NCBI GenBank assembly: GCA_963576735.1
Contig: OY755183.1
Span: 17,069,213-17,133,212 of the forward strand
Reading direction: 5' to 3'
Source of the DNA: Bedellia somnulentella
Lineage: Eukaryota > Arthropoda > Insecta > Lepidoptera > Bedelliidae
DNA: 64,000 nt
The notes under the pieces were generated by a model. That model ran no database searches. It was given only the letters and a program-made list of their open reading frames with translations, and was not told the origin of the DNA. Below, one piece after another: positions 10,863-22,300 of this stretch. Position 1 is the stretch's first letter; each line of letters begins with the position of its first letter. Both the position numbers and the translations under genes were made by a program.

Positions 10863-13252
10863 ACATACATACATACATACATATTCTCACGCCGTTAGTT
10901 CCCATTGGGGTAGGCAGAGACTATCGATCGCCACTTTGTACGATCCTGGCAAACCTCTCTGGCTTCGTTTACATCCATCAATCTTTTCATACATGCTCTT
11001 TTATTCTTCATACTGCGGACACCTGCCTTTTTGAGCACATTTTCTATTTGATCCAAATGTGTCCTCCGAGGTCGTCCTCTACTGACATTACCTTCCACAT
11101 TGGCTCTATATATCTCTTTCACCAATTTACTGTCATCCATCCTCTCTATGTGCCCAAACCATCTCAACATTCCTTTTTCTATCTTTCTTACAATATCATC
11201 TTTTACACCACACCTTTCACGAATCACATCATTCCTCACACGATCACATAACCTTACATTACACACTTTTCTGAGGGATCTCATTTCTACTGCATTCACT
11301 CTACTTTCATGCTTCTTCTGCCACACCCAACATTCACTGCCATACATAAGCGTAGGAACGAGGACAGTATCATGCACAGCCATTCGGGCCTTTTCAGACA
11401 CCGACTGACTAGACATTAGACTATCCAGTGCTCCAATTACCGCATTACCCTTTTTCACTCTTCTCTCGATATCTTCATCACACTTTCCATCCCTAGTAAA
11501 CAAACTTCCCAAATATACAAACTCTTTCACTTGTTCCACTTTCTTACTATTAATCTCAACCACGCATTCGGTCATATTCACCTCTTTCTCAAAAACCATA
11601 GTTTTTGTTTTATCCACATTCAACCTCATTCCCTTTTTTTCAATAGACGCACATGCAATATTCATCATCTCTTGCAGCTCTTCCACCGATGATGCAAGTA
11701 GCACTTGATCGTCGGCATATAAGAGGCATTTAATGATGAATCCAACCATTCTCAATCCATAATCACTTTCACGCAACTCTGTTAAACAGTCATCCATGAA
11801 CAAATTGAAGAGCCACGGGGAAGCTACACAACCCTGTCGGACACCCCGAGAGATCCCGAACCAGTCAGTATTTTCCCCGTTTACTCTCACACATGCACTG
11901 GAATCCTCATTGAGTGATACCAGTGCACGTATAAGTCGACTCCCCAAACCGAACTTGGATAACACCTCCCATAAACACTTTCTTACCACCCTATCATACG
12001 CCTTCTCTAAATCAATGAAGGAGCAATACACCTTTCGGTTCTTAGCTAAGAACTTTTCGGTGATGCTCCTTAAAGAGAAGATTTGGTCCATACATCCAAT
12101 TCCCTTTTTAACTCCTGCTTGTACATCCCACATTTTATCATCCGTTTCATTCATCACTCTTTCAATCAAAACCTTTGCATACAATTTACCGACAATGCTG
12201 AGTAGGCTAATTCCACGGTAGTTTCTAGCCTCCTGGTGTGACCCCTTTCCTTTATATAAAGGCACAATTACCGCTTTGCACCAGTCTTGTGGCACTTTGC
12301 CACTCGACCAGCATTTTTGGAAAAGGAAGTACAACCAGGAAGCCACCACCCCTTTACCAGCCATCAGCATTTCAGTGTTTATCCTGTCATACCCTGCCAC
12401 TTTCCCTAGTTTCATACTTTTCATTGCTTTCATTATTTCTTCCATACTGATCTCACTGTCACTAAAGTCACCCATAACGTGGTTCCAATCAACATTACTG
12501 CCGATTGGCGAAGAAATGGATGTATCCTCTTTTTCAAAGAGTCCCTCAAAATATTTCTTCCATACTCGCCTTATGCTACTTTCATCCGTCGCCAATTCAC
12601 CCTGTTCATCTCTCACAAAATTTACTCTCGTGTTTTGGGAAACTCCCTTTTCTTTCCGGATATATTTCCAGAACAACTTTTGGTTATTCCGGAAATTAAC
12701 GGAGAGTTTTCTCTCACACCATTCTATCAGATCACGCTTTTTCTTTTCTATTTTCTTCTTAACCTCATTCTTAACTCTCTTATATTCATCTTCACTATTC
12801 TTCACTACATCATCTGTTACTCTCGCATCCATTCGTTTACTAGCTTTAATCGCTAGTAAATCTAACCAAGCTTTCTTCTTATCTCCAACTGCCTCTTTCA
12901 CATCTTTATCCCACCAACTTGTTGGTGGTCTATTTGTTCTTTTACTCAATCCACATACTTCCGTCGCACATTCAACCATTGACGATTTAAGCACATCCCA
13001 TACTTCTTCTATTTCCAATTCATCCTCTATCTCCACGCAACTTAGCCTGTCGTCTAATTTATTCATATATTCATCTCTAATATTTTCATCCTCTTCCAAT
13101 TTCTCCACTTTTACTCTCGCAAATTCAGTTGTCGACACTTTGGCCCTGTGACGCCAACGCGTGCACAGTCCCCTCAATCGTGATATCACGAGAAAGTGGT
13201 CTGTGCCAACGTTAATGCCCCTATGGACTCTGGTGTCAACAACCTTTGCTCT
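10863..13252 (-). mobile_element. R element: 5'-truncated RTE-clade LINE, longest copy
   Basis: Reference R copy. It is flanked by a perfect 12-bp target duplication GTTTATGTTTAT (10851-10862 and 13253-13264) that lies in the tail of an S1 SINE. On the minus strand it starts inside the endonuclease, carries a full reverse transcriptase, has almost no 3' UTR, and ends GGCGTGAGAATATG plus TATG repeats. TSD length and the short microsatellite tail are typical of RTE elements. The 5' truncation makes it incapable of autonomous transposition. Confidence 0.93.
10895..13252 (-). CDS. RTE reverse transcriptase (endonuclease N-terminus missing)
   Basis: The frame is open for 785 codons from the 5' junction at 13252 to TAA at 10895. 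There is no genuine start codon; the first in-frame initiator-like codon is GTG at 13189. Counting from that GTG: before it, the end of the APE-type endonuclease is seen (GTDHFLV, the conserved S/T-D-H motif). RT motifs follow: VPLYKGKG at 309-316, FIDLEKAYDR at 391-400 with catalytic Asp393, RGVRQGCVASPWLFN at 448-462, and YADD at 491-494. YLGSLFTRDG (559-568) is the thumb. The C-terminal part has a WFGHIERM motif (677-684) and a basic RGRPRRTHLDQIE segment seen in many short copies here. The last residues, SAYPNGN, are encoded inside the shared 3' hairpin. The intact frame implies a recent insertion. Confidence 0.93.
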   Translation of the reverse strand, partial: RAKVVDTRVHRGINVGTDHFLVISRLRGLCTRWRHRAKVSTTEFARVKVEKLEEDENIRDEYMNKLDDRLSCVEIEDELEIEEVWDVLKSSMVECATEVCGLSKRTNRPPTSWWDKDVKEAVGDKKKAWLDLLAIKASKRMDARVTDDVVKNSEDEYKRVKNEVKKKIEKKKRDLIEWCERKLSVNFRNNQKLFWKYIRKEKGVSQNTRVNFVRDEQGELATDESSIRRVWKKYFEGLFEKEDTSISSPIGSNVDWNHVMGDFSDSEISMEEIMKAMKSMKLGKVAGYDRINTEMLMAGKGVVASWLYFLFQKCWSSGKVPQDWCKAVIVPLYKGKGSHQEARNYRGISLLSIVGKLYAKVLIERVMNETDDKMWDVQAGVKKGIGCMDQIFSLRSITEKFLAKNRKVYCSFIDLEKAYDRVVRKCLWEVLSKFGLGSRLIRALVSLNEDSSACVRVNGENTDWFGISRGVRQGCVASPWLFNLFMDDCLTELRESDYGLRMVGFIIKCLLYADDQVLLASSVEELQEMMNIACASIEKKGMRLNVDKTKTMVFEKEVNMTECVVEINSKKVEQVKEFVYLGSLFTRDGKCDEDIERRVKKGNAVIGALDSLMSSQSVSEKARMAVHDTVLVPTLMYGSECWVWQKKHESRVNAVEMRSLRKVCNVRLCDRVRNDVIRERCGVKDDIVRKIEKGMLRWFGHIERMDDSKLVKEIYRANVEGNVSRGRPRRTHLDQIENVLKKAGVRSMKNKRACMKRLMDVNEAREVCQDRTKWRSIVSAYPNGN

Positions 13253-13264
13253 GTTTATGTTTAT

Positions 13265-14340
13265 GTTATGTTATTATGTTTCATTATGTCGAAATAAATC
13301 ATCGAATAGTTCTTCAGTACATTATCTATCTGGAGAATGAAGATCTAGATAGAAAACTTTGTGTTTCATCATTGTATTTCATGTGGAACATAACGATTCG
13401 ATACAATAGGAGGGCGATATAGTTAGTTATAACATTTGTGTTTATCAGAACTTATGGGTACATTATGAAACACCCTAAATATATTGTCAATTTTGTAACC
13501 ACAGACTTTAGATTGTACACGGGCATTGCTAATTTCACTAGTGTAAAATATTCAAACGTTCAAAAAGTTTAAGAAACAAAAACAAAAAACAGAAAAAAGA
13601 CCGTTTAGACTAAAATAAAATATTCGCGAATATCTCTAATATAATTCATACATATGAATGTTTATTTAGTCTAAAATGCACACACATAAATTCATATTTA
13701 TATCTCGCAACTAAGAAATCCAGATTAGTAACAGGCAACTGTGATATGACGCCAATTTAAAAACTATATGTTTATTTTTGTGTATAGAGCTGCCAGTGCA
13801 TATTTAGAGACACAAGTGTGTGCATTTTATGATGTAGGGGTGTGTCAATAGGATGTTCCGCACACTTATTACCTACTCCTTTTTACCTATTCTAAGGCCA
13901 ATATTATTATTTTATTAAATATATATTTCCTTGAAACAAAGAAAAACAAGAATGCCTTGCAAAATCTGAATCGTAAGTACATTTTTAGTACTAAATCCCT
14001 TTCTTTAAAGTAGTAAGTTCTTTCTAATTATTTTCTTTTTTATACTCTTAAACTCAAATGTTCATTGTGAATAAGTTGACTTCTAAGCTCCAAATAATAA
14101 AACAACCCCAATTTATCGCCACAAAAAACTACTAAAGTATAAAACTAATTGGCTCCATGTAATACAATCTCGGCCTATTTACTGTAATCACTGTTAGGGA
14201 GAGTTTTACGTAACTTTGTTTTTCATGCTTTTAACTAGACTCCCCAATTTTATCATGAAACAGATTACACAAAGAAACTTCTCCTAATGTTAAACTAGTG
14301 TGAAATCTTTATATGTTGACAATCTAGAGTAATTGAACAC
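13265..14340. other. unassigned DNA
   Basis: AT-rich, no ORF or repeat recognised. A scan for the missing lectin-gene exon found none. 14900-15505 and 16351-16890 are likewise empty. Confidence 0.45.
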
Positions 14341-14590
14341 ATAACATAAACGTTCACGCCGAATATCCCCGAAGGGGTTGGCAGAGGTACTAATACTTCT
14401 GAACATCACGTGACTTTGTCACCTGGTGTTCAGAGTACCCACGTTTTGCATGTACAGTGTACTCACGTGATAGGGGGCAGGCCTATCGCCGTTTTGTACG
14501 AATAAACTGTCACATGACTAAGTACAACTCAGCCATGTGGGTTTCCTCACGATGTTTTCCCTCACCGTTAACAACCATGATAAATTATTA
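14341..14590 (-). mobile_element. S1a SINE, 5'-truncated
   Basis: Tail ACATAACATAAACG to TAACAACCATGATAAAT; the head region beyond is unrecognisable. Confidence 0.85.
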
Positions 14591-14633
14591 TTAAACACAT
14601 TTATGTATTTAGGAAAGACACTTTGATGTTGCT

Positions 14634-14815
14634 GTATAGTGTCGGCTTAGAATTTGTATATTTTGTGCCATGTGGTTGGAGACCCATCACCTAAAACATT
14701 TACTTTACAATCTTTTCCCCATTCAACTACCACAAGTGGCTGAAGAATTTCACATTCCAACGCTCTGACTACCCTGTTCAGGGATTTATAGCCGTACTTA
14801 TATGTATGTATGTAT
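14634..14815 (+). mobile_element. S2 copy, internal deletion
   Basis: GTGTCGGCTTAGAATTTG jumps to CCATGTGGTTGGAGACCC. Confidence 0.82.
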
Positions 14816-14844
14816 GCACGTTGATGTTAGTTCAACTTAGCAAA

Positions 14845-14895
14845 GCACGCCATTCGTGTCCGTTGGTCTAGGTAGCTATCGACAACCATTTTAGA
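14845..14895 (-). mobile_element. R 3' end, strongly decayed
   Basis: CACGCCATTCGTGTCC and GATCCTGGCTCGG recall the R terminus. Many changes. Confidence 0.4.
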
Positions 14896-15509
14896 AGATC
14901 CTGGCTCGGAGGTAGCGAGCAAATTTTTAATTTATTCGAACCTTTATACGATTATTGTCATTATGAAATCATAGTGCACACTAAGTTAGCCACATCCCGT
15001 TTCTGTGTTGATCCTGTTTTTTACTTTATGATGAAATATCTCCAAGGGGCCGTTCTTTACAGAGCAAAAACTTTGCGGAGTGATTAACGAGAACTACTTA
15101 GTTATTTATTTGTTGACTTCGCCAGTAACTAAGTTTTATGTAATTATACCAGTAAAGCAGAAAAATCACTCGTTAGTCAAAGATATTAATATTTTCAATT
15201 TATGCTAGCTTTGGTAATTAAAATAGATATTTCTTTTGAGAACTCATGATTGTTCGTGGAAATGCTACGTATTGTGCTCATTTTGTTTGTTTCCTCTGAA
15301 TACATATTTTGAGGTTGGAATAACTTTACAGCGTAAAAGTAATTGGTTTTTTTATTTAATTCAACTGTTAGTTTGAGTAAAAATAATGTAGGTTGACGTA
15401 CAAAAATATGCTGAACTAAATGCATTTGTTCTCAGCTAAGAAATAACTAAAACTTACTTCTTATTTTGATTTATAAATGTGTTTTTGTGATTATTGAATT
15501 ATTTGAATT

Positions 15510-15684
15510 AGGGGCTTTTAAGTGATTTTTGGGCGATGTGGTTGGAGACCTGTCACCAAAAAATATATTATTACCATCTTTTTCCCCGATCAACTTCCAA
15601 AAGTGGCTGAGGAATTTCTCATTCCAAAGCTCTGGCTACCCCGTTAAGGGAATTATAGCCGTGAGTATATGTATGCATGTATGT
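15510..15684 (+). mobile_element. S2 copy, 5'-truncated
   Basis: GGGGCTTTTAAGTGATTTTT to tail; inner stem CCCCGTTAAGGG. Confidence 0.85.
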
Positions 15685-15724
15685 TGAATTAGTTATTAGT
15701 GATACTATATAGTTGAATATTGAT

Positions 15725-15967
15725 ACAACATAACATAACATAACATAAACGTTCACGCCTTTTATCCCCGAAGGGGTTGGCAGAGATACCAATACTTCCG
15801 AACTCACATGGCAGCGCCAGCTAGTGTCCAGAGAAAGGTACCCACGTTTTGCTGGGACAGTGTACTCACGTGACTTTTAGAAAAGACAAATTGGTGTAGG
15901 CCCGACCCGGGATTTGAACTCACGCCCCTCTGTTTTGGACTGGACTTCCCCATTGGACTATCATGTA
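15725..15967 (-). mobile_element. S1b SINE with internal deletion
   Basis: S1b marker CATGGCAGCGCCAGCTAGTG. The middle third is deleted at CACGTGACTTTTAG. Head complement present. Confidence 0.83.
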
Positions 15968-16102
15968 TCATATTGATACAAAAATGTACATATCCTCACT
16001 AGTGTTTTAAAACTAACGAGATTGTTAATAAAATACGCTTCAATATTTTATTCGGCATGAACATCTACGTGAAAGACAACAATTTTATTTCTAAAAGATA
16101 GT

Positions 16103-16350
16103 GCCGTGTAGTGCCGGCTTAGAATGTCGCTACCCCTTTCTACCCACGGGTGTCGTAAGAGGCGACTAAGGGTATTGGGGCTTTTTATTGGATTTTTGGG
16201 CGATGCGGTTGGAGACCCATCACCAAAAACCTTTATTTTTACCATCGTTTCCCCACTCAACTTCCAAAAGTGGCTGAGGAATTTATAATTCCTTAGCTTT
16301 GGTTACCCCTTCTAGGGAAATATAGCCGTGAGTATATGTATGTATGAATG
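16103..16350 (+). mobile_element. S2 copy
   Basis: Full length, ACCCACGGGTGTCG subtype. Confidence 0.9.
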
Positions 16351-16893
16351 TAGAAGACTCTCTTACATACAAAAAAACGGAGTTTTAAGTAGATAACTTC
16401 GTGTAATTACTTTACAATTTAGAGCAGGTGTATCCAAATATACCTTAAAGAGAACAGCATAAATCCACAGAGACTCGCCAAACTTGTATAAGTAATTAGC
16501 ACCTTGGGAAGATGTTAGAAGAACAGTATTTCATGGATATTTGAATAAAGCAACTCAGCCGATCGAGACCTCACTAAATACATTTGCAACTTGGAAATTC
16601 GCCTGTTCTGGGAATATATCGAGAATTAAGTGAAATATTAAGTGAAATATAATACGGCATGTTCGTAATTTGTTGTGTAAATTATTTGATCTAGTATTTT
16701 CGTGTTTGGAAACGATATATTTTACCTTCTAGTTTATTTGAATTTGTGGTTTAATTGAAATTATGTGGTTTGGTTAAATGGGCATGGGCATTGTTCTATT
16801 TATTCTAATTTATACTTATTAACTTTATATCCGCCAACAAACTACTATGTAGTTTGGCGGAATTATTGAAAAAAAAAAAAACTTAGGTACTTA

Positions 16894-16975
16894 TAGTCAC
16901 GCCACTTGTTCCCATTGGCGTAGGCAGAGCCCATTGATCGCCACTGTGTACGATCCTGAAGAATTCGTCTTCCTA
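16894..16975 (-). mobile_element. R 3' fragment
   Basis: TCACGCCACTTGTTCCCATT through TGTACGATCCTGAAG; abuts an S1 piece. Confidence 0.75.
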
Positions 16976-17005
16976 TTACGTACTTTGTCATATGACAGTG
17001 TATTC

Positions 17006-17273
17006 AATACTCAATACTCAATACTCAATAGATTTATTGCGTTCCACAATGGTTTTCTTAGGTGGTAAGTATGTAATTATGTTACAGCATTGTGGACCCT
17101 GTTGGGCACAGCAATTAGAGGAGAGGACGAAGTAATTATAATTTATCATTGAGATATTCACTTAGACTATAATAGCATTTATTTATTAGTAGCTCCTTAA
17201 GATTTTTTGAGAAATTAGCTATAGTGGCTTCCTCTCTTAGAGGTTTTGGCAGTTTATTATAAATTTTTATTGC
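17006..17273 (-). mobile_element. Jockey-clade LINE 3' end
   Basis: A 5'-truncated minus-strand fragment lies inside an S1 copy, whose halves resume at 16985-17005 and 17274. It carries the last 45 codons of ORF2 (17136-17273) and a 130-nt 3' UTR. Its end is AATAAATCTATTGAG followed by TATTGAG repeats. Confidence 0.75.
17136..17273 (-). pseudogene. C-terminus of Jockey-type ORF2
   Basis: 45 residues to a stop: IYNKLPKPLREEATIANFSK then KELLINKCYYSLSEYL. The CYYS-x-x-E/D-Y/F pattern is typical of Jockey ORF2 ends. Confidence 0.75.
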
Positions 17274-17849
17274 CGTACAAAACGGCGATAAACCTGCCTT
17301 AGTGGGAGACAAAATAGAACTTCTTTTATGCTATTATTCTAAGAGAAGCCTCTTACAGTCATAACAGTACTCACATACAATAAAAATGTTTGGTTACGAG
17401 AGCGGACTTAGGCAATTCCTGTTAGTTCCGCATACTTAAGCGTCTCCTCGCAAAGTTGGTACCGCGCTATTATTTACCGCGAGGGCGCAGGAATGTGTCT
17501 TTCTCTATACGGAGAAATACATGAGACTGATTTCATACCAAATGTCGTAAATATTACCAGCGATTTTTTTTCTTAAAATATTTAGGCATAAAAAAATAAA
17601 ATTTTGCGGGTTTTGGATTTAAGCAATTTGTAGTCAAAAACTACACTGACATGTTTACAAGATTTTTAATTTTTGTATTTGACATTCCCAAAAAGTATGT
17701 TAATTAGTTGTTTCCTGTTACCTTCGGATATTTAATTTTCTTATTCTTTTTTTTTATTATTTGGTCTACAAACTGGATTACATTATAACTTTAGAATAAA
17801 CAAAATGCGTTAGTGAACAGATATAAATGAAATCCTACTAAGAGTAGAC

Positions 17850-18032
17850 ACAGTTTGCCTTCATGAACTGGAATTAAGTGAACTACAATTTCGTTAATCT
17901 AATTCTAATTGTAACATTAACCTAAAAACTTAACTTATTTATAAATAACTTATTTATAAATCTTAAACCATTTTTTTTGTAAATTTGTGTTTGATGCACA
18001 ATAAAGAGTTATTCTTTTCTATTCTATTCTAT
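17850..18032 (+). mobile_element. LINE 3' UTR with pentanucleotide tail
   Basis: TTTGTAAATTTGTGTTTGAT, GCACAATAAAGAGTTATTC and then TTCTA repeats. The same terminus occurs at 21128-21180, showing a repeated LINE 3' end. Confidence 0.6.
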
Positions 18033-18267
18033 TTTTTTGACTGAGGTCACAGAATCATGAAATATTTCAGCGGATGCTCGGATGGCATTAGTTGATGAGC
18101 ATATTCGATACATGGGAGAATGATGACCAAGAACAGTTTTATAAAAGGATACCTGAAATGTTACTCGATTTATTATATATTCTCGATCGAATATTCTCAT
18201 ATAAGACGCATGAAACATTTCCCGACGACAAAGTGAACGGCGCTATTTCGTAACTTCTTTCGTTATA

Positions 18268-18366
18268 CCATCTTATTCCCACCTAACTTTTAAAAGTTGT
18301 TCAGGAATCGCTAGTTCCGAGGCTCTCACTACCATTATTTGGGATTCATAGCTAAAAGAGTATTAC
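18268..18366 (+). mobile_element. S2 3' scrap, decayed
   Basis: TAACTTTTAAAAGTTGTTCA and TCATAGCTAAAAGAGTAT. Confidence 0.5.
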
Positions 18367-18749
18367 CAGTATAAAATATAAATTAACATTCGATTTAAAC
18401 AATAAAAAAAAACCTAAAGGCAGCACCACTATATATACATTTACCTAAATATATAAGTAACAAAGAAAATTGTACTACACTATGCTAAAATAATTTCCTA
18501 TGAAACCTTCTCTCAACCCAATGCTCACCCGTGAAACCATGGCCTACATTAATTTACCGCGTCTCCCACCCTTATTACTCCTACTTAGTGCGAAAGAGAG
18601 GGAACGTCACGCAAAGAAAAGAAATTAGGAAAGTTTGCCCGCACGCCACGAGATAACAATGTACCTACTTATTGAACTTTTACTGCGGACATGTTTATTG
18701 TTGACCGAAAAGAAAAAAAACATTAATGCTTTTAGTTTTATTACTATAA

Positions 18750-19710
18750 CTAGTGGATCGGCCCAGCTTTGCACGGGTAGCGTAGTATTAAAATATCTGA
18801 GGTTTCCTCAATCACTGCTCAAGTTTTATTATTTTTAGCGCCTTGATTACAACTTCTAGCGCTCCTAAATAGTGTAACTTTGTGATTTTGAAAATGCTTT
18901 CGTGAACGGTTCAGTATCTCCGAAATTAAACAAATTTTCAGGTTGAGTAGGCAGAGTTGAAGTAGAGTAAAACTCTAAGAAGTATTTATAACTATCTAAA
19001 AAAAAACATTCCGCGATGTAGGATGCAACTACTGGCGCCATCTAGTATGTAATATGTAAATTAGTAAGGATTTGCATTTGGTCGCGTGCAACTATTATTT
19101 TTCATGTATAATTTTGTTGTTTCTAAACTGATTTCTATGATTCTTTTTTTATTGAATAGGTAATAATGTTAACTTTTGTAATAAGGGATGAGTGGGAGTA
19201 TTATAAACGTAAGAGTAAACAAATATAATCAGAATGCTCCGAACTGCTAAGCTATAAGCAGTTACATGTGTTATTGTGAGTCAACCATAATAGATAGACA
19301 TATGCTGTTCTGAAATAGTTTTTAGACAATTTTATGTAAAATATTTCCGCATACGTGATTTCTATGTAACTTTAGCCATTAAGACTGCACACGCGACGAA
19401 AGCTTAAAAAATGGAGTAATTTCACCCGTTTTCCCAAAATTTCCCTGAATTCCCCTTCACTATTCTGCTGAAAAGTATACTATAACCTGCCCAGGAGAAT
19501 GAAAAATAATTGTACCAAGTTTCGTTCAAACCCGTTCAGTAGATTTTGTTTCCATAAGTAAAATACAAACCGACAGACAGACAGACAAAAATTTTACTGA
19601 TTGCATTTTTGGCATCAGTATTATCCCTACTCACCCCCTGATAGTTATTTTGAAAATAAATTTCATTCATCAAAGAATTGACCTCTCTACAGATTTATTA
19701 TAAGTGTAGA
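18750..19710 (-). mobile_element. H: non-autonomous Helitron-like element
   Basis: The copy runs from the TCTACACTTATAATAAA-like 5' end at 19710 to CTAG at 18750-18753. It is flanked by A and T as expected for Helitron insertion between A and T. It carries a small extra segment (AGGTTGAGTAGGCAGAG) near 18940 that other copies lack. Confidence 0.83.
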
Positions 19711-19730
19711 TTATATGCAAAAAGAAAACC

Positions 19731-20050
19731 TTGTCGCGGCCCCTATTGCCAATTTTAATGAATGATACATCATATAGATTTACAACTTTTAACTGTAAAA
19801 GTGTGAAAAGATCAGGGGATAGTATTAAAGAGTTGTGCCGCTGTTCAGACATAATTGCGCTACAAGAAACTTGGCTACTACCACATGAATTACAATTTCT
19901 GAGTAATATTGACAACAATAGGGCTTTGTAAATATATTATGTGTATATTAAGTTATGTTTTTCCTAACATAGTATGTAAGCCTTTACTAACACTAATGTG
20001 AGTCTTTGTTACTTGAATATACATATTTATTATTTTTATTATTATATTTG
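19731..20050 (+). mobile_element. LINE fragment: endonuclease start joined to 3' UTR
   Basis: 19770-19925 encodes FNCKSVKRS then DIIALQETWLLPHEL, the N-terminal APE endonuclease motif (Q-E-T-W). It is followed, without RT, by an AT-rich 3' UTR-like stretch ending in TTATT repeats. This suggests an internally deleted LINE. Confidence 0.6.
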
Positions 20051-20058
20051 TGTTTGTT

Positions 20059-20280
20059 TTGCCGTGGAGTGCCGGCTCAGGATGTGATCCTCTTCTACGA
20101 ACGGGTGTCGTAAGAGGCGACTAAGGGTATTGGGGCTTTTTAATTGATTTTTAAGCGTGGTTAGAGACCCATCACCACTTTATTTTACCATCTTTTCCCC
20201 ATTTCAATTCCAAAATTCTAATTCCTTAGCTCTGGCTACCCCTTCTAGGGATTTATAGCCGTGAGTATATGTATGTATGT
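20059..20280 (+). mobile_element. S2 SINE-like repeat, reference for the 3' module
   Basis: Starts TGCCGTGGAGTGCCGGCTC and contains GGTGTCGTAAGAGGCGACTA. The 3' module at 20230-20265 has outer stem GGC/GCC and inner stem CCC/GGG, then GTGAGTATATG and a TATG tail. No convincing Pol III A/B boxes. Confidence 0.88.
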
Positions 20281-20644
20281 CATTATTCAATATGTGTTGT
20301 CTGTTTTGTTTACTGTTATTTTACTTTTTTTGTTGTAGTATGGGTAAACCACCAAAGGTGTCAATTTAAACTGCATATTTGTATTTTTAATACTAAAACC
20401 TTCTATACTGTATACTTTATATACCAAAGATGCCACACTCCATACAAATTCAACACACAAAAGTGGACCGCGAGAATGACAAGACTGTTTGAAAATTAAA
20501 TATTTTTTTCTACAATTATCGACCTTACCTCATTTTCTTAAGACCTTTTTTTGCAAGATCTAGCACGCGACTGTCAGGGAGACAGTGCTTACCATACAAA
20601 AAACACTGTTTGGTCGGGCCGTTTTTCGTGCTTTGTTGGTGTAT

Positions 20645-20790
20645 TTTTGGTATACAGGGTGTCCCAAGAAATAGTGTCAAGCGGAAGTCCAAGGACAGAA
20701 TACCCCTAGGGGTACCCGAATTACCCCCATGTATGTTCTGCGAATTTTTGTAGTTTTCGAGATATGATTTTTTTTCATATTTTTTTGTTA
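20645..20790 (+). mobile_element. terminus of an unassigned transposon
   Basis: ACAGGGTGTCCCAAGAAATA and a following segment rich in GGGGTAC/CCCC. Such CAGGGTGTCCC termini recur in arthropod genomes. No partner end found here. Confidence 0.35.
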
Positions 20791-21127
20791 AACCTTGGCT
20801 TATTTGACATTATTGGTTACAGAGACATCAATTGTTGAGATACAAGCTTGATTTTTTTTTCTGAAATAGGTGAACAGTAGCACTTGCAAAATCAAAAGCA
20901 ATTCTATGTAAAGAAATATAATATTGATCGTATGAACGAGTATAACAGAACTTAAATAGTGTATTAGGAATAAGGAAACATCTTTCAAAAATACATTATA
21001 ATTGTGTGTGTGTGCATGTACCCAAATAATTAATTTATCGCTTCCAAAGGTTGTCTGGAAGAGATCACTAATAAGCGATAAGACCGCCAATTGTACCTCA
21101 CTGTAAACTGTTTGATCATATTATTAT

Positions 21128-21180
21128 TTTTGTAAATTTGTGTTTGATGTGCAATAAAGAGTTATTCTATTCTATTACAA
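21128..21180 (+). mobile_element. LINE 3' terminus with TTCTA tail
   Basis: TGTAAATTTGTGTTTGATGT, then GCAATAAAGAGTTATTC and a short CTATT tail; the twin of the 18000-18032 terminus. Confidence 0.55.
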
Positions 21181-21322
21181 CAACTATTATTACAAGGTTT
21201 TTTAAAGCCCGACGCGACGTTTCGAAAACTTTCAGTTATCATGGTCACGGGAAGTTAATAGTTGACAATATAATATATAGTTGAATATTCGAAAGTCAAT
21301 AGTTGTTTTAATTATAATGTAT
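21180..21322 (+). repeat. fold-back repeat with GCCCGACG core
   Basis: The ends CAACTATT / AATAGTTG surround TTTTTTAAAGCCCGACGCGA and CATGGTCACGGG. This is the same repeat as 2278-2400. Confidence 0.5.
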
Positions 21323-21329
21323 GTATTTT

Positions 21330-21430
21330 TAACTTAGACTAGGAATGTTCGTGTTGTAATTATTATTAATATATTTCTTAGTTTAAGTTCTGTAATTGTA
21401 CCTAAATAATAAATAATAATAATAATAAGA
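21330..21430 (+). mobile_element. LINE 3' tail with AAT repeats
   Basis: TAGTTTAAGTTCTGTAATTG and ACCTAAATAATAAATAATAA precede a truncated Helitron. The tail type matches a CR1/Jockey-like element. Confidence 0.4.
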
Positions 21431-21432
21431 AA

Positions 21433-22006
21433 GATCTAAAAAAAATCCTTAACAGTTTATGTCTATCTTTTACGGTTGACTCACAATAACACGTGTAATT
21501 CCTGATAGCTTAGCAGTTCGGAACATTCTGATTGTATTTGTTTACTCTTACGTTTGTAAACCTCTCATTCATTCCTAATTTAAATAAGGTAACATTATTA
21601 CCTATTCAATAAAAAAAGAATCATAGAAATCGGTACAGAAACACCGAAATTATACATAAAATAAGCCATCGCGCCCGTGACCAAAACCGAATCGTTACTA
21701 ATTTACTTATAAAATACTAGATGGCGCCAGTAGTTGCATCCTAAAACACGTAATGATTTATTTTTTAGATTGTTATAAATACTTCATAGCGTTTTATTCC
21801 AAAATTTGCTATTAAACGGAAAAACTGAACCCTTCATTAAAGCGCATTCAAAGTCAGCAAACTACACTGTTTAGGGAGTGCTATAAATTTAATAAATTGA
21901 AAACATTGCGCTAAATTTCACAATGCTTGAGCAGTGACTGAAGAAAAAAACCTCAGATATTTAAAAAAAACAACGCTACCCATGCGAAGCTGGGACGATC
22001 CACTGG
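21433..22006 (+). mobile_element. H: 5'-truncated Helitron-like copy
   Basis: 3' part only, starting at the ATCTAAAAAAAATCCTTAAC region and ending CCACTGG, followed by T (CTRR terminus CTGG). Its left edge abuts a LINE 3' tail with AAT repeats. Confidence 0.78.
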
Positions 22007-22037
22007 TCATTCATAAAATGAACTCTTTCTTCTTTAA

Positions 22038-22300
22038 ATGTAACATAACATAACAAAAACGTTCACGCCGAATATCCCCGAAGGGGTTGGCAGAGGTACT
22101 AATACTTCTGAACATCACGTGACTTTGTCACCTGGTGTTCAGAGTACCCACGTTTTGCATGGACAGTGTACTCACGTGATAGGGGGCAGGCCTATCGCCG
22201 TTTTGTACGAATACACTGTCACATGACTAAGTACAACTCAGCCATGTGGGTTTCCTCACGATGTTTTCCCTCACCGTTAACAACCATGATAAATTAAATT
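22038..22300 (-). mobile_element. S1a SINE, 5'-truncated
   Basis: Clean 3' half from ACATAACAAAAACGTTCACG to AACAACCATGATAAATTA, little diverged. Confidence 0.88.

Larger units (their letters stand above)
16980..17300 (+). mobile_element. S1 scrap split by the Jockey fragment
   Basis: GTCATATGACAGTGTATTC (to 17005) resumes as CGTACAAAACGGCGATAAAC at 17274. Confidence 0.7.

Noticed and set aside
12276..13151. 291-codon plus-strand ORF
   Set aside because: Antisense of the R reverse transcriptase, Ser/Leu/Phe-rich shadow with no motif.
18024..18218. Minus ORF as the missing lectin-gene exon
   Set aside because: An acceptor-like CATTTCAG exists, but the phase and donor do not bridge the neighbouring exons and the product has no recognisable character.
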